Shown here in pieces: positions 10,421-22,188 of a stretch of 64,000 nucleotides of DNA (position 1 is the first letter of the stretch; each line of letters starts with the position of its first letter). A model generated the notes under the pieces. That model was not told the DNA's origin. It saw only the letters and a list, made by a program, of their open reading frames with translations, and searched no databases. Where the stretch lies: the NCBI GenBank assembly GCA_958496175.1, contig OY292276.1, forward strand, positions 24,260,001 to 24,324,000. Reading direction: 5' to 3'. Source of the DNA: Sisyra terminalis (Eukaryota; Arthropoda; Insecta; Neuroptera; Sisyridae). Made by a program: the position numbers and the translations under genes.

Positions 10421-12993
10421 TTATTGTCCGCGAATGACAGTGCGTTCGCTGAAGTTAATAGTAACATCTTGAAGACGCATGTTGGGAGTAACGAATTGTT
10501 CCAAAGTGTCGACTCCATCACGTGGAGGACGATCGAATGGATATCCCATTGAGCGACGGTCGGGATAAAGTCTGTCCTTGATTCCGCAGAAGCTAGCCGC
10601 GTCACTGCAAGAACCATCCAAGGGTTGATCGACCTAGTAAAAATTAAAAGTGAATTCCATTTCAAAATTTCGCCATTCACAACTTCTTACAAAATCATCC
10701 ACATAGTTTGAAACCATCACGAACAAAGTGCACGGGTATCCTTCTGGAGATCCTTTAGGTAAAAGCATATGCTGCGGCCAACCGCATCCACAGAAGTTGA
10801 AAGTTTCGAGTTCGTCTCCACCTGTTGGGCGACTGTTGTCCAAGTTTCGGAAAGTACGTTCGAATGGGATTGTTACAGAGGATTCATCAGATCGGCGAGA
10901 AACTTGGTTGTTTCCTGGGCTTACTGCAAAGGAAAGAGAAAAAAATAATCAGTTATTTAAATTGGTTAAAATGAAAAACGTACAGTTCACGGTGAATTTG
11001 TCAAGTTCAATGAAGAGATTTTTCTGGTCACGGAAAAGCATTGGAAGTCCACGTTCATCATTTTTAGGTCCGATGAAGATACGGCATGTTCCCATAACTT
11101 GAGCGCCTGTGCCGTTATTAACCGTAATGCTGAAAAAAGATGGTATGAAATTATTAAAATTAAATTTTAACCAAGTTAAAGATTTGGTACTTGTAAGTGA
11201 ATGGAGCATTTTGCAAATGAGTGAAACGAGCAAAAACAGGACCTCGTGGTGTAAAGTCCATACCACGAGATAGATCAACATCACTCTTTTGCCAATAGGT
11301 CTGCAAAGCATTTGCTCGACCTCCATCAACTTGAACGCTCACAGCAGGAACAGTGATTCCTTGATAGCTTAACTAAAAAAAAAAAAAAACACTTGAAATT
11401 CTGATTCTTTATTATATTTGTGATTGTCTTACTCTGGCAACAGAGTATGGAGGAAGTGTGTTCTTGAATTCTTGGAAGATATCATCAATATATGCGTGCC
11501 ATCTGTAGAAGATTGGATCACGCATAGCCGTAGCAGAGTCTCCAATAACACCGAATTGTTCCTAAAAAAGGTAACTTTAGCTCATGTATATGTATTCGAT
11601 AGATATTAAGTTACTAAATGCCGGCTATCAGGATCGTGGATGTAAGCAATCAAGTTATGGCCCATATTGTGTAGGTTTCCGTATAAATTCCTGTTTGGAG
11701 AAAGACGGCTAGCTTCGATCATGTTTCCAAGAATATCGATACCACGGTCTTCGGTAAGTTCAATATTTTCTCCACGTTCCTTAGGATTAGATTTTGTTAG
11801 TAAAATACTTCATTTTAGTCCCAAAAAACTTACATTACGAACAGACCCGGAATGAATAGCTTCAAAAATTCTATCTCTCCACCGTTGAAGATCATCCACG
11901 TCGATTTTAATTTGATCGACTTCTCGATTTAAGTTTCGTAAGGTGAGACCAGAAACTCGAGCAGGCCAAGCTCGGCTCGATACTAAGCTGTCTAACTTGG
12001 GGAAATAAGCTTCTTGAATCGGAGCTTTCCAATCAATGAACCGTTGGACTCGTTGCAACTTGTTACACATCCGTTCCACATTATAACGAGCAATAATTTG
12101 TTGATGCATGTAATAAAAGAGTTCACCTCGACGATCCTTTTCAACGATTTCCCGAGCTCCGTCGAATGGATAAACCAAATGCCAATGCCAATGATGCAAG
12201 TTAATTCCTAAATCTTCACGGAAATAAGCTAATCGATGTTCTTCTTCTAAGTCACTGGCAGTGTAGTCCCGTGGAATTTCAATTGGCATCTAAAAGATTT
12301 ATACTTAGCAGTTATCATTCAACGGTGTTATATTAACTCACTCTTGATCCTTCTTGAACGATAGTACTTTCTTCACGAGCTTGAGCAAACACTGAACTAT
12401 CGATATACTTTTCGGGGAATGATTCGGCGAAATTGGGAACTTGAAGACCTTTGGTGTCGGGACGATGGAGAATTGCAACGCTTAAACAATAGTTGAAAAG
12501 GAATGGATTGATCTTGTCTCGAACGAATACGCAAAGAGATTGCAAATCAGCAATATCTCGCATTCCTTTAAAAAAAAACAGGCAAAGTAATTAGGTACAT
12601 AATTTTCTTTAAGTTTCAATAGTTTTACCCATCATGATATTGATGAGACGTCCAGCGATTTTACTATGTTTTGGAATAAACAGAGAAAATGGGGCACGAC
12701 GGTTAATTTCTTTCGTGAATTTCAAGTCGGGCAATGAAATTTCTTTTACAGGGATTTTCTGGTCGGATTCTTCACCGAAACGGTTGAGTACATCTACACC
12801 GATCGGCTTGTAGCGATCGGGCTAATTCGAAAACATAAAATTAGTTTTTTAAAGAAGAAAAAAGAAATTAATGGTGACTTACTAAATAGTTGCTTGGGAC
12901 ATCGAAAGAAGCTTTCTTATCGCCTTTAGCAACGAAGACCGGCTCGGTTGGGCGATCGAACAACAAAAGAAGATTATTCTTGTCAGCAGCCAT
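10421..12993 (-). CDS. PPO: Prophenoloxidase A
   Basis: Ten exons (12883-12993, 12629-12821, 12342-12565, 11834-12289, 11615-11779, 11433-11561, 11191-11372, 10984-11129, 10691-10923, 10421-10633) encode 683 aa, the normal PPO length. PPO is the type-3 copper zymogen that, once activated, oxidises phenols to quinones in melanisation. The activation site NRFG has Arg51-Phe52. CuA ligands are His209, His213 (in HHWHWH) and His238; CuB ligands are His365, His369 (NLHNMGH) and His405. The [13 protein letters not shown] thioester-like motif is present. No signal peptide, as is usual for PPOs. All splice phases close exactly. It appears fully functional. Confidence 0.95.
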
Positions 12994-13097
12994 TTTCAAC
13001 AATATAAATTGTCTTCAACAGTGAAAACCAAAAGACTCTGAATGTGTAACAAATTGAACACTTCGAGGGAACTGTGACATTTCGGTAAATTCGAGGA

Positions 13098-13105
13098 TTT
13101 TTATA
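13098..13105 (-). promoter_or_regulatory. TATA box of prophenoloxidase A
   Basis: On the minus strand the sequence reads TATAAAAA, 105 bp before the start codon. All three PPO genes have a TATAAAA element at a similar close position, which supports it as the core promoter. The 5' untranslated region would be about 75 nt. Confidence 0.6.
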
Positions 13106-14291
13106 CTATTTTTTTAGTTGTAATTAGAGCAAATGTTAGACTATCTATTAACCACAAATGATAGAATCCCTATCTAATAAACCACAAATTTCAATAGTCT
13201 TATCTAGCATATTTTTTTTTTTTGAAAAGGAACCCATACTTCTTTAGAGTTCAAGAAAATTTACAGAAAACGAGTTTTTTTTTTTTAATTTTCATAGTTT
13301 ATTTTCAAATTTTTCAAAAAAAAAAAATCAAAATATTTCCTTTGATCCTTAAATTACTTTCTAAGCAAAATAATTTTTGAGTGATAAAAGGATGTGGTCT
13401 CTAAAATGATATCTTATCATGGATGGGTATTACTACCTTATCTGCCTTTTTATTTTGGAAAAATAAAGCTATGCAATTAGAAAACAAAACTAGGAAGTAT
13501 ATCAATTTATTCAAAGAGTTAAAATTAGCATTGGCAATTGGCAACAACTATTTATAGAACTTTTAGGAAATGCTAATGATCAATCGAAATTATTAACGCA
13601 GTTTAAAGCAAATAAGGAAATAATAGGACAGAATATAACTATTATTAAATATGAATGCTATGGTACAATTCAAAGCTATAGATTTTTGTTACAGATCAAA
13701 AACGATCATTGGAGAATAAATCAAATAAACATTGGATAGGGAGAATTGAAAAACTAAAATAGTTTTATATTGCTTTATTTCAGATTAATTAATCGATTAG
13801 TTTAATATCAACATAATTATTATTGTTAAAGTATATCCGAAAAAGTAGTATTAGTTAAATTAAAAATTATAGCAAAACTTATGATGAAATTTTTGGTGTT
13901 TGGACATTCGATTGTGAATATAGACTTTGGTAACGATATTGAATATTATGGCAATGGTTTAGTAAAATTTTTCATTGTTACATAGATGTGTAAATATTAA
14001 ATTCTTGAGAATTCATGGTTTCAAACCTATAAAGAACGATTTAATAAAAATTTCACAAATTAAAGAATCAATTATTAAGTTAAATTAATGCTAAAGACAT
14101 TAATGTGTACGCTAACGTCTTATACTTTAACAATAATATGATCTACAAGTTGTCTTTTATTATTATACGATTAAAGAATGCAAGATTAAGATTTTTTTAA
14201 GATAAAAGAGAAGATATATTTAAAATGTTATGATTTTCCAAATCCAGTTTAAGTTCCTTTGATTTTAACGTCAACTTGCCAGTATCATAAT
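13106..14291. other. Intergenic spacer between PPO-A and PPO-B
   Basis: AT-rich sequence with poly-A/T runs (for example near 13210 and 13315). I find no open reading frame with recognisable content, no SINE copy and no clear repeat. It must contain the distal regulatory region of PPO-A and the 3' end of PPO-B. Confidence 0.5.
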
Positions 14292-17282
14292 TTATTGTTT
14301 TCGGGTGACCGTACGGTTAGAATGCCTAATTGTAACATCCGTAAGACTCATATTTGGTGTTACAAATTGCTCCAAAGTAGTCACTCCTTGACGAGGAGGC
14401 CGGTCGAAGGGATATCCCATAGAACGACGATCAGGGTAAAGTTTATCCTTTAATCCGCAGAAACTTGCAGCATCGTTACATACTCCATCGACCGATTGAT
14501 TGACCTGTTAATAATTTTCACTTTTAAAATATGAAAGACGTTTATCGTCAATTTAATAGTTTACCAAATCATCTGCATAGTTGGAAATCATCACAAACAA
14601 GGTACAAGGATATCCTTCAATAGTTCCTTTCGGCAACAACATGTGCTGAGGCCATCCACATCCGCAAAAGTTAAACGTTTCAAGATCGTTTCCACCACTT
14701 GGACGATTGCTGTCTAAGTTTCGGAAAGTACGTTCGAACGGAATTGTTACTGAAGATTCGTCAGATCTACGACGAATTTGGTTTGACCCAGGCCGTACTT
14801 AAATTAAAATACAAAATTTAGTTGTAAAATTAAACTCAAAATTTAGTTGCAAATATTACAAGTAACCGTGAATTTATCAAGTTCGAGGAATAATAATTTT
14901 TGCTCCCTGAAACGCATTGGCAATCCACGTTCATCGTTTTTCGGTCCTAAGAAAATGCGGCAAGTTCCCATCATTTGTGCTCCCGTAGCATTATTAACAG
15001 TAATACTGAAAATGAAATTAATTTAATATACATCTAAACATAGTAAATAATGAGAGTTACTTGTAGGTGAATGGTGAATGTTGCAAATGAGTAAATCGGG
15101 CAAAAATTGAACCTCGAGGAGTAAAATCCATACCACGGGAAAGATCAACATCGCTCTTCTGCCAAAAGGTCTGTAAGGTGTTACGCTGTGATCCATCTAC
15201 TTCTACACTAACTGACGGTACGGTTATTCCTTGATAGTTCAACTAAAAGTTTCCATTGAACAAATAAAATAAAATACATTTAAATATAAACGTTTTACCC
15301 GGGAAGTTGAATATGGTGGAAGAGTGTTTTTAAACTCTTGGAAGAGATCGTCAATATAACCGTGCCAGCGGTAGAATAAGGGATCTCGCATCGTTGTTGC
15401 AGGATCTCCCATTACACCAAATGGTTCCTAAAATCAGAAATTAGTTGGGATGAAAAATATACGATATGGCCCACTTAATGGCATAGTTTAATGATCATCG
15501 CTTTATATGCCAGTGGATCTAGGTTCAAAACCATATTACAGAAGATTTTATTTCCAGAATTTTAGTTTTAGTATGAACCAAAAGTTATAAAGCCATCATA
15601 AAAAAAAAACTTTAAAAGTTATACCAAATGTCGGTTATCAGGATCATGGACATAAGAAATCATGTTGTGTCCTTGATTGTGTAAATCTCCGTACAAATTG
15701 AAATTTGGAGATAAGATGCTTGCTTCGACCATATTACCAAGAATATCAATTCCTTGATCTTCGGTTAGTTCAATATTTTCACCTCGATCCTTAAAAAACA
15801 TATCAGGCCAAAGTTGAACATAATAATATTCTTTAATATGATCGTTGTTTGACTACTAAATCTTACATTTTGCGCAAATCCAGAATGGATAGCCGCATAG
15901 ATCCGGTCACGCCAACGAACTAAATCATCCACGTCAACTTTAAGTTGATCGACTTCTCGATTTACGTTTTGCAAACGTAATCCGGATACTCGAGCTGGCC
16001 ATGCTCGACTTGCCACCAAGCTGTCTAACTTGGGGAAATAAGCTTCTTCTATTGGAGCTTTCCAATCAATAAGCCGTTTGACCCGTTGCAACTTATTGCA
16101 CATCCGTTCTAAATTGTACCGAGCGATAATTTGTTGATGCATATAGTAGAAAAGTTCTCCTCGACGATCTTTTTCAACAATCTCTCGAGGTCCTTCATAT
16201 GGATAAACTAAATGCCAGTGCCAGTGGTGCAAATTGATTCCCAAATCTTCTCGAAAATAAGCTACCCGGTGTTCTTCTTCTAGATCACTTGCGGTGTACT
16301 CTCGTGGAATTTCAATAGGCATCTAATTATAAGAATTGATTCATTTAAAACAATCTTTTCTCATATCTGTTTCAAATACTGGAAAGTGCACGAAGTTCTT
16401 TTAGGTAAAATGATTATACTTACTCGTGAACCTTCTTCAACGATGGTGCTTTCCTCCCGAGCTCTAGCGAATATAGAACTGTCAATATATTTTTCAGGAA
16501 ATGTTTCAGCAAAGTTGGGAATTTGTAAATCATTTGTATCAGGACGATGAAGAATTGCGACGCTTAAGCAATAGTTGAATAAAAACGGGTTGATTCGATC
16601 TCGAGTATAAACGCAAAGTGATTGCAAATCCGAAATATTTCGCATACCTGAAAAAAATTAAGAAAAAATATTTAAAATATATCGTAAACAGGACACCACT
16701 TATAATAGAACTCGAACAACTCTTCCCGTAGTACTTTAAATCTCAAGAATTCAAGAAGATATGCATTTGAGAGATACGCATATCGGAAAATAAACATTCC
16801 AACATATCGGAAAAGAACAAGAGAAGTTCGCAAGAGAAATTAAAAGTTGTAAAAACTCGTGTTATATATTCTGTTTTGCTTTTGTTCTGTTTGTTCTGTT
16901 TTGTCATACGAATAAAATATATACCCATCATAACGTTGATTAGACGTCCAGAAATTCGTCTGTGTTTTGGAAGAAACAAAGAAAAGGGGTCCCGTCGTCC
17001 CAAGTCCATTGCAAACTGAAGACTTGGCAACGAAATTTCTCTGACGGGAATTTTTTCATTTGTGTCCTCTCCAAAACGATTTAACACCTCAACTCCAATT
17101 GGCTGGTAACGATCCGGCTAGAAGAAAAAAAAACAATTAAATGATGTTTTCGGGTTTTGATTAACATTTTTTACCAAATAGTTCTTTGGAACATCAAAAG
17201 CTGCTTTTTTCTCCCCCTTGGCAACAAACACTGGTTCCGTGGGTCGATCAAAGAGCAACAATAAGTTATTTTTGTTTGCCAT
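14292..17282 (-). CDS. PPO: Prophenoloxidase B
   Basis: Ten exons (17175-17282, 16925-17117, 16424-16647, 15867-16322, 15625-15789, 15299-15427, 15061-15242, 14860-15005, 14565-14797, 14292-14504) encode 682 aa. Nine exons equal those of PPO-A to the base; exon 1 is one codon shorter. The NRFG activation site, the [11 protein letters not shown]uA motif, the LHNQGH CuB motif and the cysteine-containing [12 protein letters not shown] motif are all intact. Differences include RRRS where A and C have SRRS before the conserved FERTFRNL stretch, and NHT-type changes in the C-terminus. Intron 2 (16648-16924) and intron 5 (15428-15624) are longer than in its sisters. No disabling change is seen. Confidence 0.95.
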
Positions 17283-17330
17283 TGTGGAATAATCACAAAT
17301 AATTGTATAAACTCAACAATTTTTTTTACC

Positions 17331-17338
17331 TTTTTATA
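17331..17338 (-). promoter_or_regulatory. TATA box of prophenoloxidase B
   Basis: TATAAAAA on the minus strand, 48 bp before the start codon. With a usual 30-bp spacing to the start site, the leader would be only about 20 nt. Same motif as in the PPO-A and PPO-C promoters. Confidence 0.6.
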
Positions 17339-18259
17339 CATTTTTTTTTCATAAGAGGGTGCATATTTTCAAAATTGTGGTAATTTTTTAGTGTCTCGAA
17401 AAACCGCAGACAAGAGATAAACTGCAAGACTGCATTCGCTTGCATTTTTTTGATATAATTAAGTGCACTGTTTTGTATTTGAAATAACTTAAGGCTCAAA
17501 ATATTTTTGACTGAAGTTTATATCAACAATATTCACGTTATAATTTTGGTCGTAGGCATGTTTAAAAACAAATATAAATACTATTCAGAGCTTATTGCAC
17601 TAATGAGTAAATGAAAGTATAATTTAGTGGTAAAAAGTTAATAATTTAGAAACTATAACAAAAAAGCAGTGACTTAATGGTATTACTTTAATCGCGTTTC
17701 TTATACAATTTCCTCATCAAAAATGTCTCGGATAACTATTGAAAAAAAATCTTCGAAATTTCACCAAAGCTTCTTAGGGTTCCCCAATTTCTAGGAAAGT
17801 GGTAGAAATAGAAAATGATACTTTCACTTTATATTTTTCTTTCTGTCATTTGCTTTATATTAAATGTAATATAAAGACTTGAGTAGAATTCCATAAATGT
17901 TGGTGAGAAAAAATTTTTACTCGTCAATTCTTTAGCTTAAGTAAGAAAACTACTTTTACAAGAATATTTTTTAATTATAATATCATTTAGGATCAGAATT
18001 CAAATTACAGTTTAAAACTTGTAAAATAATATATATTTAAAATCTGTTTTCTTTTTCTTTGTTGTTCCTTTTTTTCCATAAACCGTAATTTTTAATTGTT
18101 TTACATTAATAAAAATTTTTTTTACAGCTTCGTACAACAGTGGACCTTAGTATTTGATATTAATTTCAACTTGATACTCTTAAATATTTCCTTTTATTTC
18201 ATTGAACAATCCATCGTCACTTTTTTGTTAGCAAAATATAAAAATTACAACTAAAATAA

Positions 18260-18392
18260 GCCTACTGGTGGCCGAGTGGCTAAGATGGCTGCTTCAAACC
18301 TGGTGGATGTTGGGTTCGATTCTCGTATTGAGCAAATTTTCAATATTTCTCGATACGGTTTTTATTAACCCTAGAGTAATAAATAACAGCAA
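18260..18392 (+). mobile_element. tRNA-derived SINE, copy 4 (3' deletion)
   Basis: Perfect box A (tggccgagtgg) and near-perfect box B (gggttcgattctcg). The body is short: after taaccctagagt it jumps straight to aataaataacagc, so the usual gctaaaaaccttggcagtta segment is deleted. Confidence 0.8.
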
Positions 18393-19109
18393 CTAGTAAT
18401 AGTAATAACAGTAAATAGTCGTTCAAATGTCGGACCAAAAAATTCCATATTATTAATATTTGAGCTATTTTTAGCAAAAATCCTTTGGTGAAATTCGGTT
18501 ATATCTGCAGGTACTCATGTTTGCATACTAGCTTTCTTCTTCCACGCTTTCTAATTAGGATAATTGAGTTTAATGAATTTCATGGAAACTTTTAGGAATT
18601 TTATTGAAACCATAAAAGAGTATGCAGATTAAGTGGTTGTAGAGACAAAAATGCGACTCATTAAGTATGAAGGTTTGTTTACGAAGTGGTGGCTGATATA
18701 TTTTATAAATATTTTTTCCAAAGAGATTTTAGTCGTACCCAAAATAGAATAGAATAATTACAAAAGTCTTATAAATATCAGTCAACAAAAGAAGAATAAA
18801 AACATAATAACTATCCAATGGATCTAACAGTATTCGATTATATTTTGGAAAGAAAAGTAAAGCTTTTTGTATAAACTATTGCGAATCATCAAATTCATTA
18901 CTTTGTTACCATAAATTAAGGCTTATTGATTTTAACTTTAAATGAATTAATTAATTTTGATTTAATCGTTTAAAATATGTAAAATATGTATTTATTTTAT
19001 TTGCCAGAAATTGTATTTTTATATAATTCAATTGAAAAAATACGTTTCTTCAATAGTTTGCTTTAATACCATATTTCACTTTTGCTGTACCAAGCTCACA
19101 AAGTTTCTC

Positions 19110-19320
19110 CATCTCAAGCCCCAGTAAGTTCCCCAGTCAATTTAATTTCAAGTCCAGCAACTTATCTCATTTTAGATCTCTCAATGGTTTCTATGCTTTT
19201 TTTTAATTTTCTTCATGTTAGAAGCTACAATTTTTTCCATACCAAATCCTGTAACTTTTCCCAATACAAGCCCTGCAGCTTTTAGTCATTCCGAGTTCTG
19301 CAATTGTTCCCATACCTAAT
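19110..19320. repeat. Degenerate short tandem repeat
   Basis: Variants of an element like ttcccatacaaatcctgcaa recur about every 22-25 bp (for example accaaatcctgtaacttttc, atacaagccctgcagctttt). Units are diverged and I cannot set the exact period. The reading frame through it is probably a by-product of the repeat. Confidence 0.3.
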
Positions 19321-20430
19321 CATATAGTTGGTTTTTCTATGCCAAAATTTATCATATGCATTATATTATATGTTAAAAAATATAATATTTTTTTTTTAAC
19401 TCAATACTGAAAAAATGCATTCCTTTCATGGCTCTTTAGATATCATGTTTGACAGTCAATTTTTTTCAAAAGGATGTGGCTTTTAGCTTAATCTCAATAT
19501 CGACGACTTGAAATTACAAATATCTTCCTCTACATTGATAAAGACCAGACATCTACAACCACAATCAATATGCATATATGGCTGTACGTGCAATGGGAGG
19601 TACCCTCACAAATTATAAAATTATTAGGACAAATAATAGTTGGTACAAAATAACAATAAACAAAAAATATATTGGAATTTTTGAAATAGATTCTTCAAGA
19701 AGAATGATTTTAGACGTTTATAATAGAAGGATGACACTGGTATATCATGTTTTTGCTCAATAATTTTTTATACTGTTTGTTAGTGTTGGTATATCTTCAT
19801 TAGCAAAAAAAAATGTGCCAAAAATATCTAATTTCTTTGTGAAAGCCTTATAATTCTTATGAACCTTGCATCTTAAACTCAAATTAAATGGATTATAGTA
19901 CAATCAAATTCAAACACACTATCAAGTACCCAGACTTGAGATCGACTATCAGATTAATACTACATAGTACCAAATTGCCTTCAAATCCAGAATGTAGGGA
20001 ACATTGCTGTTTTATTTGTAGGCGACATCGAAGAAGTTACTACACAAAAAAGCATGGCTCAAACGGGGAATACATTTTTCAGGGTTTAGGAATGTAAAAA
20101 TTAACCTTTAGAATTTAGAGCCTTTCTGAATCTTGAACACATTATTTTACCACCGTTGCGAATAAAACTAAACTAGAGGTAAAATTTTCGAAATTTTGTA
20201 AAAGCAAACCGATGTGATGGTTGTAAATATGCATGTCTAAAAACTTATTTGCCTAAACTTAGCTTTTAAAAATAGAAAACGGTTTATTTATGAGCCACTT
20301 TCCAGAAAAACAAAATGATCAGGAAAATCTGCCTGGGAATGATTTCTAAACGACACCCAAAATTTTCTAGGAAATCATAGAGCGGAAAACTACAAATAAT
20401 AAATTCATAAACTTATAATCTCTTACGAGA

Positions 20431-20860
20431 GCCTACCGGTGGCCGAGTGATCTGGATGACTGCTTCAAAACTAATAGATATTGGGTTCGAATCGCGTAGC
20501 GAGCAAATTTTCGATATTTCTCGACTACTGATTCTTATTAACCCTAGAGTCGCTAAGGGAGCGTCCATTAATTACGTGCGACAATTTTAGCTATTTTTCG
20601 ACTCGCCTTCTCCCCTTGGTAAGATTTTGTGAGGTTTTGATCAGTATCATCCCCTAATATCACTTAAGATTTTTTATGAGCTAATCTGTGCTTCGACTGT
20701 ATTAGAATTATTTAAAAAACAATTTTAAAAAATTACGTAATCTTTACGTAATCCCTACGTGAGATTGTGTGAGATTTTGCTCGACCTCTCCCCCCAACTA
20801 CTAACGTAATTAATGGATGTTCTCTAAAAACCTAAGTAGTTATAAAGCGACGGTGAATGA
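20431..20860 (+). mobile_element. tRNA-derived SINE, copy 5, split by a MITE
   Basis: The 5' part (box A tggccgagtg, box B gggttcgaatcgcg, body to taaccctagagtcgcta) ends at 20555. The 3' part resumes at about 20826 with aaaacctaagtagttataaa. The MITE at 20556-20824 inserted between them. Confidence 0.8.
20556..20824. mobile_element. MITE with GGGAGCGTCCATTAATTACGT end, nested in SINE
   Basis: The left end agggagcgtccattaattac and the reversed right end gagaacatccattaattacg are inverted repeats. A TA or CTA duplication flanks it (ct-a at 20553-20555 and 20824-20826). C-rich stretches next to both ends resemble the 964-1620 element. Its age is bounded by the SINE it interrupts. Confidence 0.7.
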
Positions 20861-21529
20861 AATTTCAAAAAAAAAACTTTTTACAGTTTTTTGGAGGGTA
20901 ACAAATCCATGGAAATACATTTTGCTTGACTATCATTTTGGATTCTTCCTAAAAATTTGGATGCTGTAAGTGGCAAGTAACGCAAGAGATTTCATCTGGA
21001 TTATCTGGATTGATCTGCCCTTGAAAAGGAAAGTGATGTTAACGAATTGTAGCTAATTTCTGGATATTAAAAGGAGATCTAACAGAAGCCAAATATTCGC
21101 GAAAACTCCAACAATTTTTCATACAGTAAGGTATAGTTTGTTTAAGTGTAAATTATTTTTGTGCTTTTCGTAAAAATGTACCATACGTTTTCATCTTCCA
21201 AAGAAACTTAATATGCCAATTTTTGTATAGATACAAAAATTTTGTATATGTTTGATGGTCATAGTACATTTTAAAATTGAGATAAACATTTTCGTGTGAT
21301 AAAAAGAAAATTAAATTTTGTAGACCATGAGTCTTAATTTATTTTCCGATTAAAAATTGAAAATACTTTTTAAAGATATTTTAAGAAGTAGGTAATTCAG
21401 AACTTATATGAACTAAAATAAGTTTCTATAGGGGATGGCGAATCTTTTTGAAGCGTAGGTCAAATTTTGTTCATATTTATTTTTAGTACCAGCTCGTGGA
21501 TCATGACGCCTATTAATGTACATGACGCC

Positions 21530-21691
21530 CAAGGTTGTCCAAGGTTTATAAAATACACAGGTGGCCTCATCCGCCACGTGACGTATCCAGAAGAAATTCG
21601 TACATATCTTCAGACTGATTCAAATTTCAAAATTCTTCGTATGACGACATTTTTTTTCTAATGGGGCAACCTGTGTAATTTATAAACCTTG
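21530..21691. mobile_element. MULE-like MITE with 9-bp target duplication
   Basis: Termini caaggtttataaaatacaca (after a slipped duplicate of caaggttgtc) and, reversed, caaggtttataaattacaca form inverted repeats of about 27 bp. The exact 9-bp direct repeat catgacgcc flanks both sides (21521-21529, 21692-21700). Nine-base duplications are the hallmark of Mutator-like elements. Only 162 bp, no coding capacity. Confidence 0.7.
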
Positions 21692-22188
21692 CATGACGCC
21701 TATTAACGCCTAACAAGATGAAACAGAGAGGAGACGATACTAGTCACAAGTCATCACAAGTGTTACGGAAGTCTCTTTCTACAAAAATAACAAACAAATG
21801 GTTGCCTAACTATTGTGGGTCAGTATCTGATCTACGGGTCATAGGTTCGTTATTACCAGCTATTACTGTTCTATAGGTTCTATTTACTACAATTCTAAAC
21901 ATATAAATTTCCCGTCAATTGCAGTAGACTACTACATAGACGATGAATGTAACAAAGCGAATATATTGTTCAACATAAAAATATTTTCCAATAATTTTAT
22001 TATAACTATGATGTAATCACAAGCATTGGTACATTTTTTTTGTTTGCATATAATAACAAAGGATCTGTATTTTTTTCATCGTTCATTTTAAATTTTTGAG
22101 TTATTGAGTCAACAGAATTGTTATTATAGTGCTTACAGAACGTGAAAGCAGAAGCGAAGCTTTGAAAATAATTCAATATAGTTCTCTT

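Larger units (their letters stand above)
17339..22188. other. 4.9-kb spacer between PPO-B and PPO-C
   Basis: No gene recognised. It holds SINE copies at 18260 and 20431, a MITE at 20556, a MULE-like MITE at 21530 and a degenerate short repeat near 19110-19320. Reading frames at 19578-19763 and 19888-20097 (+) have no recognisable motif. The rest is AT-rich and unremarkable. It is the largest gap in the PPO cluster and may contain a decayed fourth unit, but I see no PPO-like remnant. Confidence 0.5.

Noticed and set aside
19578..20097. Plus-strand frames of 61 and 69 codons with a Cys-rich end
   Set aside because: No family recognised, no matching copy in the window, no splice partners. A decayed transposase tail is possible but unsupported.
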